Under the pieces are notes generated by a model, which saw nothing but the letters and a program-made list of their open reading frames with translations, did not search any database and was not told the DNA's origin. Of a stretch of DNA of 64,000 nt, positions 11,160 through 24,479 are shown one piece after another. Made by a program: the position numbers and the translations under genes. The DNA is from Gnetum montanum (taxonomy: Eukaryota; Streptophyta; Gnetopsida; Gnetales; Gnetaceae), in NCBI GenBank assembly GCA_015680685.1, contig MNCI01014870.1, positions 124,001 to 188,000 on the forward strand, written 5' to 3'. Numbering within the stretch: the stretch's first letter is position 1; every line of letters starts with the position of its first letter.

Positions 11160-12310
11160 TTCCCCAAGTGAAACACTTCATGGAAATCAATAAACATTTT
11201 TACAAGGTTTTCATTAATGGCCTGGTTTAGTGGTGCAAACTTGATGCTGGTTAACTACTCATTCTCCATGCTCATGAGGGTCCTTGTTGGGCCCACTATG
11301 CTAGGAGATGCATGGCCATTAAGATCCTCATGGAAAGGTATTATTAGCCAATACTCTTTAGGAATGCTCACTAATTCATCTACTCTTGTGAATTTTGCCA
11401 ATGTGATGGTGGAATGATTGCTCATTTGGAGAGATCTTAGCAATGGATCCAACCACTAGAGCCCTTGGACATTTTGAACATTGACTTCATGGATCCCATC
11501 TCACCAATGTCAAATGGAAAGGCATACATTATTGTCACTATTTAATATTGTACGAAATGGATAGAAGTTGCAACTATCACCAATTGTACATCTTCTACAT
11601 CTACTCAGTGTGTATAGCAAAATGTTGTGTGCACTTATTTTTGACAATGGTATGCATTTTACAAGCACTACCTTTTGAAAGCTTATGAAGTGCTTGGGGA
11701 TTGAACATAAATTAACAAGACCCTACTAGCCCTAAGCTAATGGTCAAGTAAAGGTTACAAATAAGGAAATAACAAAGATAGTAATAAGAACCATTAGTAA
11801 ATATAGGATGGATTGGAGGATGAAACTTAATGATGCCCTTTGGGAGTACCTCTCCACTTGGAAACTTCTTATTGGCTACTCTCCCTATGAACTTGTATAC
11901 AACAAGTTGCCAACACTTCTAGTTCAAGCATAATTCTATACACTTTCAACTTCTTATTACCTTGACCTTGACTTGAGTCTTGTACAAAAACAAAGACTAA
12001 TGAACTTCAACTTGCTAGATGAAAACTAATTAGTAGCCCTATTATCTAACAAGTTGCACAAGGTATTCAACAAGCAAATACATGACCTTAGAATAAGAAA
12101 AGTCAAATTTTCAACCATGAAATAGGGTTCTCTATTGGAACCCCACACACATACCACAAAGGCCCAAGTTCCAAATGTTGTGGAAAGGACCTTATATTAT
12201 CTATGAAACCTTTCTTTCTAGGACCATGTTAATATACAAACTTGAAAGCCCAAACAAGAACTTGTTGATCAAGATGCAATAAATCAAACCTTTCCATGAG
12301 CCTAAGAGTG
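11160..12310 (+). pseudogene. pol: A1 integrase remnant
   Basis: Parts are recognisable in more than one frame: the catalytic core start (NIDFMDPISP near 11480, first Asp present), FDNGMHFTS near 11640 (second Asp present), and ANGQVKVTNKE near 11740, where the third acidic residue (Glu in NGQVE) is Lys. After it come SPYELVYNK and a C-terminal barrel-like piece ending near 12310 (IKPFHEPKS). The zinc-binding domain is largely missing. Confidence 0.7.
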
Positions 12311-13840
12311 CTAGTAACTAGAACACCTCAATAGATGGACATGCACACTCAATTTTTTGAATCACCTCCTTCCAACTCAGTTGTGAAGGAGATGGTCATC
12401 CTTGCTAACCATTTAAAGTGACTTCTTAGTTTTTACACTTTTTTGTTTTACACATTTTTTTGACATTATTTTTTATTTTATTCCATCTTAGTAATTTTTT
12501 CTAATTTCTTAAATATTTTATAATTTCTTCTATATTTTACTTTATTTGGTTTTAATTTTTCTAATGCTCTGCTAATGTTTCATTTTATTTTGTTTTTCTT
12601 CATTACTGACAAGACTAAGTGCAACTATAGTAGCTATTAATGATGATTGCTAATGTATAGATTTTATCTTTGAATCTTGGTGTAGATAACTAAGACATTA
12701 CTTCTTTTTCATGAAATAAGCAATGAGTCCACATCATCCACCCATCCAAAAAACTCTATGGTATTCTTTATTTTGGAAATATGAGGTCCCTTCCTTAATG
12801 AAACTTTTAAAAAAATTTATGACCTTGGTAGTTTTCAAGCTTGGGAAGGATTAAATGGATAGATAATGGTGTGACTTCAATAGGCTCTTTGTACTTTCCT
12901 AACCTCTTGAATGCATGTGTTTTCATGTATTTCTCAGTATTCTGCTATCAACCAATAATAGGAAGCTAAAAATATTTTCATGGTGTGGTTCCCATCCAAA
13001 AATTGAAAAATAAAACAAAAAAATAATGGGAATTCAAAGCATAGCCCTTAGACAAAATAATGGGCTACAAGCACTGGTTATGGGACTAGAAAAACATGTT
13101 ACCCATGCTTGAAGGTCCCCTCTAACTAAGGCCCATCTCACTTCATGCTTCTTTTTTCTTCTCTTTTAGGAATGGTGATTAATCTATGGGAATGCTCATA
13201 GGTCTTGAGAGGGTGGGCCAATCATGGAATGTCCATGTGAAGTCATTGAAAGTGGTTGGTTTTAGTTTAGACTAAGGATGGATGTTATCAAGTCATATTA
13301 ATCACAAAATCCATAAGGGACTTCATGTGACCATAATATGAAACTTCATTCCACTCTTTTCCTCATCCGCTAATGCTATTCATTACTCATCTTACTATCA
13401 TTTTTCATGTTTGTTTCAATGTCTTAGTTTCATAAGTTAAAATTCTTAGGTAGACTCTTTCTTGATTTGTTCCTTAACTTACTTTAACCATTAATCAACT
13501 ATGGGGCTTATAGCTACCTTGGTTTGAGGATATTCAATAACAACAAGGGCATGAGCCTACTAAGGGGCAGATCCACTTGCATTTTACTTAGTTGGCATAG
13601 TTAAGTTCCTTATCCTTAGGCATTTGTGCATTCAAATCTTCTACATTTTCCATCAGTTGCATCCAATTATATGCTCCTTTATGGTGTTTCTTCATTCTTT
13701 TACTCATCCAAACTCCTTCTTTGTGAACAATGAAACCCTCTTCATGCATTTCATCATGTTCCAAGCTTCATGGACTTCCATCAAACTCTAATTTGACACA
13801 AAAACTCTTTGTCTTTATCAGCTTTTTAAAAGGTCAAACT
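12311..13840 (+). other. A1 spacer between pol and ORF3, T-rich
   Basis: Starts with the last pol codons (about 12330-12420, FFESPPSN-like, also in A2 near 56980), then a T-rich run (12430-12610), then noncoding sequence shared with the spacers of A2 (57050-56200) and E (25025-24610). Examples are GGTCCCCTCTAACTAAGGCC at 13107-13126 and CATGAGCCTACTAxGGGG near 13550. No gene seen. Confidence 0.6.
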
Positions 13841-13849
13841 TTGGTCAAC

Positions 13850-13960
13850 AACTACATCGATAGGATCTCATCTATACAGTTGATCACATTGACATGATCC
13901 TATTGACGAGGTCCCAATGACACAAGGCAAAAATCCTATAAATACCACCCAACACTAAGT
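13850..13960 (+). promoter_or_regulatory. Probable internal promoter of A1 ORF3
   Basis: TATA box TATAAATA at 13937-13944, about 420 bp before the ORF3 ATG. The ~80 bp before it repeat the words CATTGACAT, GATCCTATTGACG and GATCTCATC. The U3 of the A1 LTR just before its own TATA box (17546-17553) has the same style of words (CATTGACAT, CATTGATG, CTCATCAATG). Promoter function is inferred from position and composition. Confidence 0.55.
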
Positions 13961-14364
13961 TGTTTTTCCATTTCTCTTCCAAAGAGAAAGGACATTTTGC
14001 CATTTCTTAGAGCCTAGACCTTCTAAAGTCCATAACTTTCAAATAGTTTTTCCAATTCATCTTGCTTTTTGTTCCTGTAGCTACCAAAGGTGAAATTTAT
14101 GTCATGGGGATACAAACCTTAGGTTTTTAATGAAATTTTTTTTTAATTTTTTTCCAACTCCTATAAGGTTTAACTAATAAAATAATAATAAATTCATTAA
14201 GTCATGAAATTTAAATCCTTCCAATAACTCTAATGGACATTAAAATGAAATAATATTAAAATAATAAATTCTACCATGATCGCAACTTAGCCAAAGAGAT
14301 AAGGTACCTAAGTGTTTCAAAGTTACACACCAAATGCTAATCCTTGATCATGTTGTAATTACAA

Positions 14365-17173
14365 ATGGCACCAAGACCAAAGCACCAGTAAGAAGGAGGA
14401 TAGTCTCAAGAAAGGGGAAAATGGCCCAAAACTAGAACGGATCAAGAACAAGCTCAAGAGTAGGCTACAAAAATGCATGTAATGGGACCTCTTCATGAGG
14501 ATCCCAAAGTGGAATTTGTTTGACAAATGCTAGAAGCTAAAATAGAGAAGTCCCACTAAGATGAGACACTAGGACCAAGGTCATGCCTTAAGGTCACTTT
14601 AACTAAAGCTTATCTAAATTAGATTAAGTCTATGGATATCCAACATTCAATTCTCCACAAATTAACCTTTGGTAATTTCCTAAACTTTACTTCATAAAAT
14701 GTCAAGTCCCAACTACAAACCTCTACCATGTGGCCAATCATCACTTCAAGTGAGAAGTCATACATGGGAGAGACTTACCACTTCTGGAATAATACGTAGG
14801 GAGATGTCATAGTGAAAATTAAGGACATTAATGTATCCTACTTGGTGGAGGCCATCTCACATGCCCTTCGCATTCCTAAAATAAGAGCAAATCTGGCAAA
14901 GATCTCAATCCAAGTTGACCTAGAAGTGAAAAGGAGTGGGTCAAATGGTTCTATGGAGTGGATAAAAAGGAGTATGGCACACTAACCATGATAGAGTGTG
15001 CTTATTTTAAGATAAAATCCTACCACCTCAATTCAATAGTGATGCTTAGAAAGGTAACTACCTTCTCTACCCATGTGAATGCTGCTCTAACAAAAAAGTT
15101 CCTTGTAAACCATCTAGAGATAGAGAAGTAGTTTAAGAAGAATGAACATAGAAGGAAGACACTCCCTTTCTTATGCATCATCAAAAAGTTATGTAAAAGG
15201 GTAGAGATAGACTACTAAACCAATGACATAATCAAACATGCTCCTACTACCTATTAGGAAAAAATGATGAAAGATAATGTCTCTGTCATGACCAAAGAAG
15301 AGGAGCAGCCACCACCACCACCCACTCATGAATAATCAATGTTAGAGTCTCACACTACCATTGAGTGCATGTGAAAAATCCATGAGTAACTGGTAAAGTA
15401 ATAATAGGAAGGACCGAGTGATGGTAACCCATATGTGTATATACTAGCCATGAACCATCATAATGAGATGGCCTAATCCATTAGATAGATGAAGAGTGCA
15501 GTGCCACTATTTTCTACCTGATGAATGCAAGTGCCCACAAGATCAAATCCTAGTGCCTAGGAAGTAACATTGTCACTTTTGGGACAATCAAAATCCATAA
15601 GATTTTTTGGAATGCTACTACTTTCTCTATGTATCTAGAGGAGGGTCAAGGGACTACCGTGTTGGTGATGTAGCACCAATAGTAGGAAATTGTAGTAGAA
15701 CTGGTTGCTAATTGAGTGGCTAAAGCACTCAACACCCCTGTGGCATTTGTACCAAATATAGCTACACTTATAGACATGCAAGTGTCTATAGGAGCATCAA
15801 GTGGGAGACTTAGAGCAATCAAGCATGAAGAGCTACTAGATCAATTGGTAGGAGTTGGATAACAAATTTCAAATGTCTTTGACCTTATAGACAACATCAC
15901 TGTAACCTAGTTATAGCTTCTTGAGGCAAAGGGCAAATGCATCATCACAAAAGCCCAACTTAAAACAACCTAAGTTGAGATCCAACACTTGGCTATGAAA
16001 GTTGGGGAACTTAGAACCTGCCTCATTGATCCTACTATACTCCACTAATAAATTTCAAGACATGAAGCTTTCCAACAACTTTATCAAAAATTCAAAGAGG
16101 TTTAGTATGCAAAGAAGTTAGCAGTCTTTAACCAAGCCCTTATAGGTGCCACCACATATAACATTAAAAAGAACTTATTGAAGATCTATTAGGAGAACAT
16201 GAGACTGATCGTTGAAAATGATCGCCTATGAAACATTGAAGCTAAAAGGGATCAAATGTCAACATTTATCTAAAAACATCAAGAGCATCTTGTCAATGTG
16301 AATGCTAAATTGAGAAGGTCAGTTGTAGAAAATCAAAATCTCTCAACGGAGGAGGTTTGTACCCTACATCAAATGTCTATAATAGAATAGAAGAATGAGG
16401 CCCTTAAGTTTGAAAGGGTAAAAAATCATTATAGGAACTAGGTTGGCTTGCAAAAGGAGCTAAATGAGAAACACATTTGATTGGCAAAGGCAAAGGTAAA
16501 TGAGGCCACCCAATAGGTCTAGCAAGGAGGTGATGTTTGGCAACATATCTTTGATGGGATAAATAAGTACTACCTCAAGGAGCTACAAATCAAGGAGATG
16601 ATAGAGTATATGGAGCTTGCCAACCTTCATTACTTAAACCTAGTGATGCTAACTACTAGTAGGCCATGATCAAAATTGGAGAAATAAGTTGATAGCCTGT
16701 ATCTTCTGTATGAGGCCAAGTTCAAGGATCATAAAGAGACCAAGAAGAAGCTTGAGATAGTAAATGTGGAACTCAAGGTTCTTAAGGTGAATTTCATTGA
16801 TCAAAGATAAATAGTAGATAACTTGGCCAAAAGAATGAATGACTACTAGGAGCTATGAAATGCACTTAGGATGTTCAACATTGAACATAAATAGTTCATT
16901 TCCTGGTTTGTCAATGTTAAGAAGTTATTCTTGGAAATGTCCTATTCTTGGGATATTCCCATACTATTCCACATCAGTGATGCTACATGGACCATGTATG
17001 ATCCTAGGAGTAAGAAGAAGAATATGAAGGCATTGCTAGATGTCATCCATCTTCTACCCAAAGTTGCAACTGTAGCTAGACAACCACAACAACTACCTCA
17101 ACAACTATGTGCACTAAAGGTAGGAGAAGGTCCTTCGACATCCCGAGAACCTTCATCACTTGGGACCATCTAA
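14365..17173 (+). pseudogene. A1 ORF3: coiled-coil protein with conserved C-terminal domain
   Basis: Third gene between integrase and the 3' LTR, about 930 codons, with many stops. Start chosen at MAPRPK, which aligns with the basic start of D ORF3. A block near 14500 (GPLHEDPKVEFV) is shared with E. A domain before the middle (about 14760-15200) resembles the putative plant transposon protein type; D shows it better. From about 15880 to 16860 the sequence is Glu/Lys/Leu-rich with heptads, a long coiled coil. The C-terminal domain near 16900-17050 has WDIPILFHI, ATWTMYD and MKALLD, conserved in all four copies in this window. No signal peptide or membrane span is seen, so it is not a typical env. 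Confidence 0.65.
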
Positions 17174-17410
17174 TTTTCTTCATCATCTTTAGCTATTAGA
17201 GTAGTTTTGTTGTCCATTTTTTCAAGGTGTTCAATTTTTTTGTCCTAAATATCCAATTTTGTAATCATTGTAAATCCATACACTTTGGCACTTAGGATTT
17301 TTTTGTGCTAGTCTATGTGTTAGTAGTTAGTGAATAATCCCATACCTTCCCAAAATTTTGTAAGCAACTTGTTCCTCCTTTTGTTCACTCAAGGACAAGT
17401 TTTCATTCAG

Positions 17411-17421
17411 TCATGGGGGTA
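17411..17421 (+). other. Polypurine tract of A1
   Basis: CATGGGGGTA directly before the TGATGAG start of the 3' LTR. The same layout (ATTCAGTCATGG then TGATGA) is seen in D at 54722-54736 and, inverted, in E at 20986-21003. Confidence 0.65.
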
Positions 17422-18269
17422 TGATGAGTCACATTCATGGGCTACATTGATGCAATCTCATCAATGCGATCCCAGCGATGTAGTCATGTCAACACATGGT
17501 TTGATGCATTGATGTGACCCCATTGACATAGTGTCTATCTTTGGCTATAAATATGTGATTACCAGCCACATTTATGGCATTCTATAGTGTCTTAGCGAAG
17601 CTCTTGCAATTTTTCCTATTAAAAGTTAGAATATTTTCTAAGTACATGTAGTATGAGTGAGAAATGTCCAATTCTTTATTCAAACACTAATGTACCTAAG
17701 CATCTTAGTATGATCGATAATAAAGATAAGCTTTCTTCACAAACCTTGTAGCATTTGGAAATAGTTTGGTGTTTACTTAATGCACTTTATTTTTAATTTA
17801 TTTAATTAATTGATTCATAGTGATAACTAAAGCACATAAGTATAACCACTTCAAGCATATGTTTAACACTTGGTAATCCTAGTAGTGTCTAACTCTTGGT
17901 AACCTAGTAGCATTGTAATGTATTTAGGATGTGTACAAAAAGTGGGAACGAAAAGTGCGAATAGATTCTTATGGTAGGATTAGTTAAGTATTAACTAGTT
18001 ATTAAAATAATTAAGCATTTAATTACTTTATTCTTATTTTTAGGCAACTTAAACAATAAAATATAAAATGATAAAAATCATATGCCTCAATTACACTTAA
18101 CCATACACTTATACTTCACAAGTGGAACTGAGAAGACAATGATCAAGATTATTAGATTCACTTCCTAGACCTAGTGTACTTAGAGAGCTAAAGTTTAAGG
18201 AATTCAACCAAATCATGTAGTGAATGCTAGTGATTCTTATGATTGAGCATAGGGTATACTCACTATTCA
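17422..18269 (+). repeat. A1 3' LTR
   Basis: About 848 bp, from TGATGAGTCAC to CACTATTCA. U3 with repeated CATTGATG/CATCAATG words, TATA box at 17546-17553, a polyadenylation-type GATAATAAAGAT near 17720, and a U5 end (GTGTACTTAGAGA, GAATGCTAGTGATT, ATAGGGTATACTC) that aligns with the inverted A2 LTR at 63330-63517. The 5' partner is outside the window. Confidence 0.8.
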
Positions 18270-19510
18270 TTACTCATATGGAATAAAACCATCAATCATA
18301 GGCTATGTGTTCATAAGAAGAGAAATATTGGTGTCACCTATGTTATCATTAACTTGGTTGTTAGTTGCATCAAAGAGGTTAATGAGCATCAGGTCACATC
18401 AAGGCATCATTTAAGATGACATTGCAAGTTGGTTGCAAGTGCATGAATGTTTTGTGAAGTTCATGTAGTGAACTAATGTAGGTCAAGTCATTTTTTATAA
18501 GTGATCCTTGGGAGTTAAAAGTACATGATTGATAAATTTTTAGAGGATTTGGAGATTAGATTGCATGAATAAAAGGTTTTCAGAGGATTCTTCATTAGTG
18601 TTAAAGGCAAAGATGTGATCAAGTCGAGGAACCATTACACACAACCAAGAGAAGAGAGCAAGAGTAAGAGATATGCAACTCTAGTTTATACCATGTGCAA
18701 AAACATTTTCCAAGTATTTATAGTCATAAACTATGGTTTGTTAAATTTTAAAATTAACAATATAATTTTTAGATCAAGTTACATGCAATTGTGCAAGAGA
18801 TTGAATGATTGATAAATACCATGATCAAATGTTCAATTCACCATGAGATATAGAAAATAAGTCACATTAACCCAATAATATCAATAATAGGTTGCTCAAG
18901 TGGTCAGTTCATTATCTTATTAAACAGGACTTACTAATTTGAGTCATGCTTGAGGAATTGTTATATTCCTCTATTATTCTTCTAAAGTCTCTATTGGTTG
19001 TATGTCTTGGGGTGTACTTATAGTCATTCTTTTAGGTACAATGTGCCCCACATTTGCCTAATAATGAATTCCAAATGCCCAACATGAAATAAGAGACTAA
19101 CAAAAAAAAATTTAAATTAAATTTAACATGCTATGTCTATGCAATATAATTATATTATTTTTAAAACCCAAGAAATAATATAACATATAAAATTACCAGC
19201 TATGATCCACCACCATCATTCTAATCTATCTATTTCACAAAGCAACAAGAATTTGTAATAGTAATTACAAAATAATAAAAAAGTAAAATATAATAAAATA
19301 CGAATGTATTTAAAAATATAAATTAAGAAGAAATCAGGGGTTCAAACTTCAAGATGCATAGCTATAACAAAACGTGAAATATCATTCAATTTAATAGATC
19401 TCTAGTTCTATTCATAATAAGTATAAGTGAAGGGTATTAAAATACACTAGGATAAGCCACTAAAAATAGTATAATATACTATTAAATCATATTGTAATAA
19501 AGCATAATAA
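18270..19510. other. AT-rich flank without recognised genes
   Basis: No homology to the elements around it and no credible coding frame (the 65-codon frame at 18615-18812 has no recognisable motif). It is the likely pre-insertion chromosome next to A1. It holds short A- and T-runs (19101-19112 and nearby). Confidence 0.5.
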
Positions 19511-19514
19511 TGAG

Positions 19515-19600
19515 ATATTATCCTAGTGGTATGAGTCTTGAACTAGTAATGCAAGTCATAAATTCAATTCTCCTAAGTAGCACTGAGTTATAAACATCTA
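19515..19600 (+). repeat. tRNA-like segment, possible SINE head
   Basis: TCCTAGTGGTATGAG (19521-19535) resembles a Pol III A box and AAATTCAATTC (19560-19570) a degraded B box (consensus GGTTCRANNCC), about 35 bp apart, as in tRNA-derived plant SINEs. What follows is a C-rich stretch and no clear tail. It could instead be a decayed tRNA pseudogene. Confidence 0.35.
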
Positions 19601-19629
19601 TAAATCCTAGGATGTACCTATGTTTCACT

Positions 19630-19750
19630 TATTTTCGATTCCAAAATCCTTCCCCATCCCCCCATTCCCAAATGCCCCTCAATAACCCCTTCCCATACCC
19701 TAAACTTCTTCCCCCATCCTCCCCACCCCACCCCATCCCTTCCAATATTA
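19630..19750. repeat. C-rich low-complexity stretch
   Basis: Runs of CCCC, CCCCAT and TTCCCC dominate 19648-19742. This is unlike the AT-rich surroundings. Confidence 0.6.
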
Positions 19751-19835
19751 TATTAAAACACAATCATGTACTAAAGCACCTAACACAAAAAAATAAATAA
19801 TAAAGCAAAAGTTCTAGGTTCTAATAATAGGGTGT

Positions 19836-20171
19836 CACATAAAGTTTCAACAATACATCAACACATCTACATTGACATGTATGCATTAGCACATCTATGT
19901 TAATGTAGCATTTGATGCATTTGATATTTTTACCTATCAATATGCACATTTAGATGGTAGAAAAGACATAGTTTAGTTAAAAGTAGGAAAACTTTATCAA
20001 TTTTATTTCTTGATTTGTAGTAATTGGCAAGTGTCTACAATGTGTATTTAGTCAAGTATTTGCAGTATTTATTTAAGTAGTTATATCTTAATCTACGTGT
20101 AAATGATAATAAAGAATAAGATTGATTACTTCACATTGTAGTAGTTTTTGATGTAACATAGATTTAATTCT
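19836..20171 (+). repeat. LTR fragment G, + orientation, cut by the LTR of E
   Basis: Holds U3-like words (ACATTGACATG, CATCAACACATC) and then GATAATAAAGAATAAGATTGATTAC, which matches the polyadenylation and R-U5 region of the A1 and D LTRs (GATAATAAAGAT; ATAAAGATxGAGATTACTCCATC). It ends abruptly where the inverted LTR of E begins. Boundaries are approximate. Confidence 0.45.
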
Positions 20172-20986
20172 TGATAAGTAGTAAGCAGTCCCTCTGTCCA
20201 ACCATATGAATCACAAGCATTCCCTAATAATCTGGTCAAATTCCATGGGCTTATCTCCTAAGTGTACTAATAGACAAAGGTAGTGACTTGGAAAATTATG
20301 ATCATTATCGTTTTGGCTCTCACTTGTGTAAGCTCATTTGTATGGTTAAGTATAAGCTAAAGCATATGATATTTATTTATATTTTATATTTTATTTACTT
20401 AATTCTAAGTGTTAAAGTAGAAATAATTAATTGGAAAATTAAGTACTTAACTATTTAATGACTCTTAAGCTAACTAGTCTAACAACAGCATCTAAGCCCA
20501 CTTTCCATACACATCCTGAACTTGTCTTAATACTACTAGATTACCAAGTGTCTATCGTTGGGCATACTAAATAGCCACAACTCAAGCATTAAATGGTATA
20601 TTCAAAGTGGTCGTACTTATGTATTTGTTATTAAGTGCACTAATTAACTAAGGACAAGAATGAAAATTTCATGAATAATAAAGTACATGAAAATAAACAT
20701 TAATCTATTCTAAGTTCTATAAGGATTATTAAGAATCTCATCTTTATTATCATCACATCAATATATCAAGGTACAATGATTTCTAAATAAGGATTCATAT
20801 AATCACTTGAAGTCCTACTCCAAGAACTTAGAAAATATACTAACTCTAGTGGAAGAAAATTACAAGAACATGGCTACTCTAATGACATAACATGGCATAA
20901 ATGTAGTGGGTACATGCATTTATATAGGTGTGATATGACAATGTATCAACACATGTCTGTCAATGCAAGCAATCCATGATTCATCA
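20172..20986 (-). repeat. E 3' LTR
   Basis: About 815 bp; on the - strand it starts TGATGAATCATGG at 20986. Near 20920 it has CTATATAAATGC (TATA box, - strand) and near 20750 GATAATAAAGATGAGATTC (polyadenylation and R region). The end (20172-20290) matches the other Athila LTR U5 ends. Confidence 0.75.
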
Positions 20987-21222
20987 TACCTCCATGACTG
21001 AGTGAAAAATCATCCTCAAGTGAATAAAAGTAGGATTGAGCTTCTTACAAGATTAGGAGGTATAGGATTATTAATTGATTGACTCTAACTAACTAACTAA
21101 CTCTAAGTGTTGAATTGTATGAAATCACAAAGTTTACAAAAATGGGTATCATTGACAACAAAATTAAACACCATTATAAAAATGGTTGCAAAACCTTTTG
21201 ATTGTTGAAGATAAGATAAAGA

Positions 21223-24086
21223 TCAAACAATGCTATGAGGTGAAGACTCCTGGGATATTGAAGGACCTTTGCCAAGCTCTAGCACTTCTGGTAGAGGTGG
21301 TGGCTAAGGTTGAGGCTGTTTGTCTACAACTATAGCTTTAGGAGTTAGGCAAAAAGCATCCAATAATGCTTTCATTTTCTCCTCCTTGTTCCATGAATCA
21401 TACATAGTCCATGTGGCTTCGTCAATGTGGGCTAGTATAGGGATGACCCATAAATATTTCATTACTAGGAATAACTCATTAACATTTATGAACCACACAA
21501 TGAATTGTTTTCATTTAACATTAAACATCTTGACTAGGTTTTGTAGCTCATGGTAGTTATTTATTCTTCTAGTCAAATCCTCAACAACCAATCATTGATC
21601 AGTAAATTGATTCTGGAAGACTTTAATCTCAACATCCATTATCTCTAACTTTTGATTAGTTTCCTTGTAATGCTTGAATTTGGCCTTGTAAAGGAGGTAT
21701 GAACTGGCCACCTACTTTTCAAGTACTATTCTTGGCCTCCTTGCTTTTAGCATAGCCAAGTTAGCATATCGAAGATTAGCAAGCTCCATTTGTCATATCC
21801 TCCATTTGCAACTCCTTAAAGTATTTTGGCATATCCTCCATTTGCAACTCCTTAAAGTGGATCTCTACTTTGTTGTATGTGTTTAGGCTATCAAAGATTG
21901 GTTACCACACATCACCTGTTTGTTGGGGTTACTAAAGTGCCTTGTTCATCTTCATCTTAGCTAGTTGGATTTACTTTTTATTCACTTCCTTGAGGAGCTC
22001 CATCTAGTCCCAATAGTGATTTTTGACACATTCAAACTTTAGGGCCTCCTTTTTTAGGTGGCTACCTCGATGACCATCTTTTGACAAAGTGCTTGGACTT
22101 CCTCCATAAAGAGATTTTAATTCTTAGCTACCAACCTCCTCAAATCCAAGTTTACTTTAACTATCTATTCTTGCTATTATGTTATAAATTTGACCATATA
22201 TTCTTTCTATTCCTTGACATTTTACAAGTAGTGAATATTCTTTTTGAGGACCATGTTTTCTTTACAAACTTGAGCCAAGTCCTTATGAGTGTTGAAGCAA
22301 GTGCTTCTGATAACGAGACATTAAAGACCATAATATCCTTAGCATTCTTAGCTTTCTTTAATCTCTACTAAAGCTACATGAAAGCTTCATTTCTTGTGAT
22401 GCCCTAGATAAGAATGGTGGGGTCAAAGAGATAGGTCCTTCATTTTGTAACTTTTGTAGCCAACCAAAAGTTTTCGATAGTGGTTACCTCTAGTTGGTTA
22501 GCAATGAGGAGCTTTCCCTTTATCTCAAGCATCTCTAACTTGGTAATAGTGATTTCTTTCTAAAGATCAAAGATCTCTGAAAGTAATTACTTGGTCCCCA
22601 CCAGTCAATCCAACACCTCCTCGTGTTGGATTGCACTCAATTGCCCACTTCCTACTCTTGAAAAAGCTTACACATATTTTAAGGTAGCTATGTCATATAT
22701 GGCTATCATGGGAGCATTTAATGATTTACCAACTTAGTCTACCACCACTTTTTCCTACCCATGATGTTGCATCCCCAAGACAATAGCCTTCTTGCCTTCC
22801 TCTAGGTGCATTAATAAAGTTGTAGAATTCTCATAGATTTCAGGGAACTCTTGTTATCTAGGGATAGACACCATAACTTCTTGAGTGCTTGGATTTGTTT
22901 TCAAAAGAACCTACATGCATTATGTGGAAAATAGTGGGGTAGTCTCTTCCAACCAAATAATTATTCGAATGACTTCATTAAGGTGGCTCAACACTAGCTA
23001 GTAGAGCAATGGCGTCCGACCACTTGCCTTACCCTACTATTACTGCAACAATTATTCACAAAGTTTCCTTATTTGCTCAATAGCTACATAGGCTTAAGGT
23101 ATGGTCTCACAAATAGGTGGTGATGGTGTCTACTCCTCCTTTAGGAGCTTGGTAGCTACTTTGTCCTTCATCATCTCCTACCAAGATGCAACAAGAGAAT
23201 GGTAGAGCATGTTTTTGGTATAATGAACTATGGCTCTCATCCTATAGAGTTTTCAAATCAAGCATGGGAAGGGAAGTATCTTCCTTCCTCACTCTTTTTC
23301 TTTAAAGCATTTCTTGATTTTGAGGAAGATGAGCTAAGGGAGGTTAATGGAGGACTTGCACTCAGAATGGCACATGCACCGGTAAAGAAGGTGATCACCT
23401 TACTAGGCCTCACCATAAGGTATAGATGATAGGTCAATATTTTGAAATAGTCTTGCTTCACCTTAGTGAGTGCATCATACTTCTTACAATCCACCTCATA
23501 GCACCATTTGACCTATTCTTTCTTTGCCTCTAGGTCCACCTAAGTGAAGATCTCTATTAGAATTTCTCCTATGTCAAGCAAGAGGGCCTTCATGATGTCC
23601 TTAACTAAAGAAGAGATGGTTATGTCATTGAGTTAAATGTGGAATCTCCCTATTGATTATTTCAACAGATGTATGTTTCTCCAATATGTCATTTTCCACT
23701 AGAAGATAGAATGAACCACATGGGAAACCCATATAATTGAGTTCAAACTTTCTCTAGCACCAAGTCAAAGAAGGAACCAAAGTTAAGCTCTTAGAGAACT
23801 AAACTTTGGACCTTCTTGGAACAAATTCTTTCTAGGTAATCCTCAATCAATGTGACCTCAAGATTTGGCTTTGTCCTTAGGATATCATCCTACTATGATT
23901 GGCTAATCTATACTATGGGAATATGATGAACAAATTCCACTTTAGAATCCTCCCAAAGAGGTCTCATTGCATGGGTCTCAGCCTCTAGTTCTTGGGGTTG
24001 TTCTGGCTATTAGTCCACTCATTCTCTTGGATGCTTCTACTTGGTTGGAATGGTTCTTCTCCTTGTAGTCCCCTCTTTAGTATCAT
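21223..24086 (-). pseudogene. E ORF3: coiled-coil protein remnant
   Basis: Inverted copy of the ORF3 family. N-terminal end near 24086 (approximate); a block near 23970-23930 (HAMRPLWEDSKVEFV) matches A1. The middle has many Glu/Lys/Leu codons on the - strand. The C-terminal domain at 21498-21304 is open: NELFLVMKYLWVIPI, EATWTMYDS and EEKMKALLDAF, the same pattern as A1, A2 and D. Stop at 21223-21225. The fragment 21780-21860 contains a local duplication (CATATCCTCCATTTGCAACTCC, twice). Dead copy. Confidence 0.65.
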
Positions 24087-24479
24087 TTATGATCACAAAC
24101 ATAACCAAGTATTAATGATCATTGTGTAACCTATAATGTCTTTTGATACCATTCTCATTTTGGGTACATTACACTTAGGTTAGTTATGATTATGATAAAT
24201 TGATTATTTTATTATTATTTTAGTTATTTAGCTACAAGAGTTTGTTGATGAGATTTAACTTGGTATATATAGTAATTTTAATATTATTTTATTGGTTAAA
24301 CCTTAGGGAGTGAGACAAATTTTGAAAAAATTTTCATTATAAACCATAAGTTTGTGGACCCCATGATGTAAAGCTCACCTTCAGTAGCTAGAGGGTCAAA
24401 GAACAAGTGAAATCAAATAAGCAGTGTGCAAGTTATAGTGCTTGGAAGGTGCTTTGGGCTCAAAAAAATGCAAGAACTT

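Larger units (their letters stand above)
1..18269 (+). mobile_element. Athila-like LTR retrotransposon A1, 5' end outside window, split by element B
   Basis: The parts run in Athila order on the + strand: gag (from base 1), protease (interrupted by B at 1648-9550), RT, RNase H, integrase, a T-rich spacer, ORF3 and a 3' LTR at 17422-18269. Without B about 10.4 kb is present; the 5' LTR and gag start lie before base 1. The lineage call rests on the protease (IPLG followed by a conserved block, and an LGSSVNL active-site region like the Athila DLGASxNL) and on the extra gene downstream of integrase. All genes are broken by stops and frameshifts, so this is an old, dead copy. Confidence 0.85.

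Noticed and set aside
19612-19800. 62-codon Pro/Ser-rich frame
   Set aside because: A reading of the C-rich stretch; no other support.
22081-22371. 96-codon + strand frame in E
   Set aside because: Lies opposite to the ORF3 coiled coil; its hydrophobic look comes from reading Glu/Lys codons backwards.
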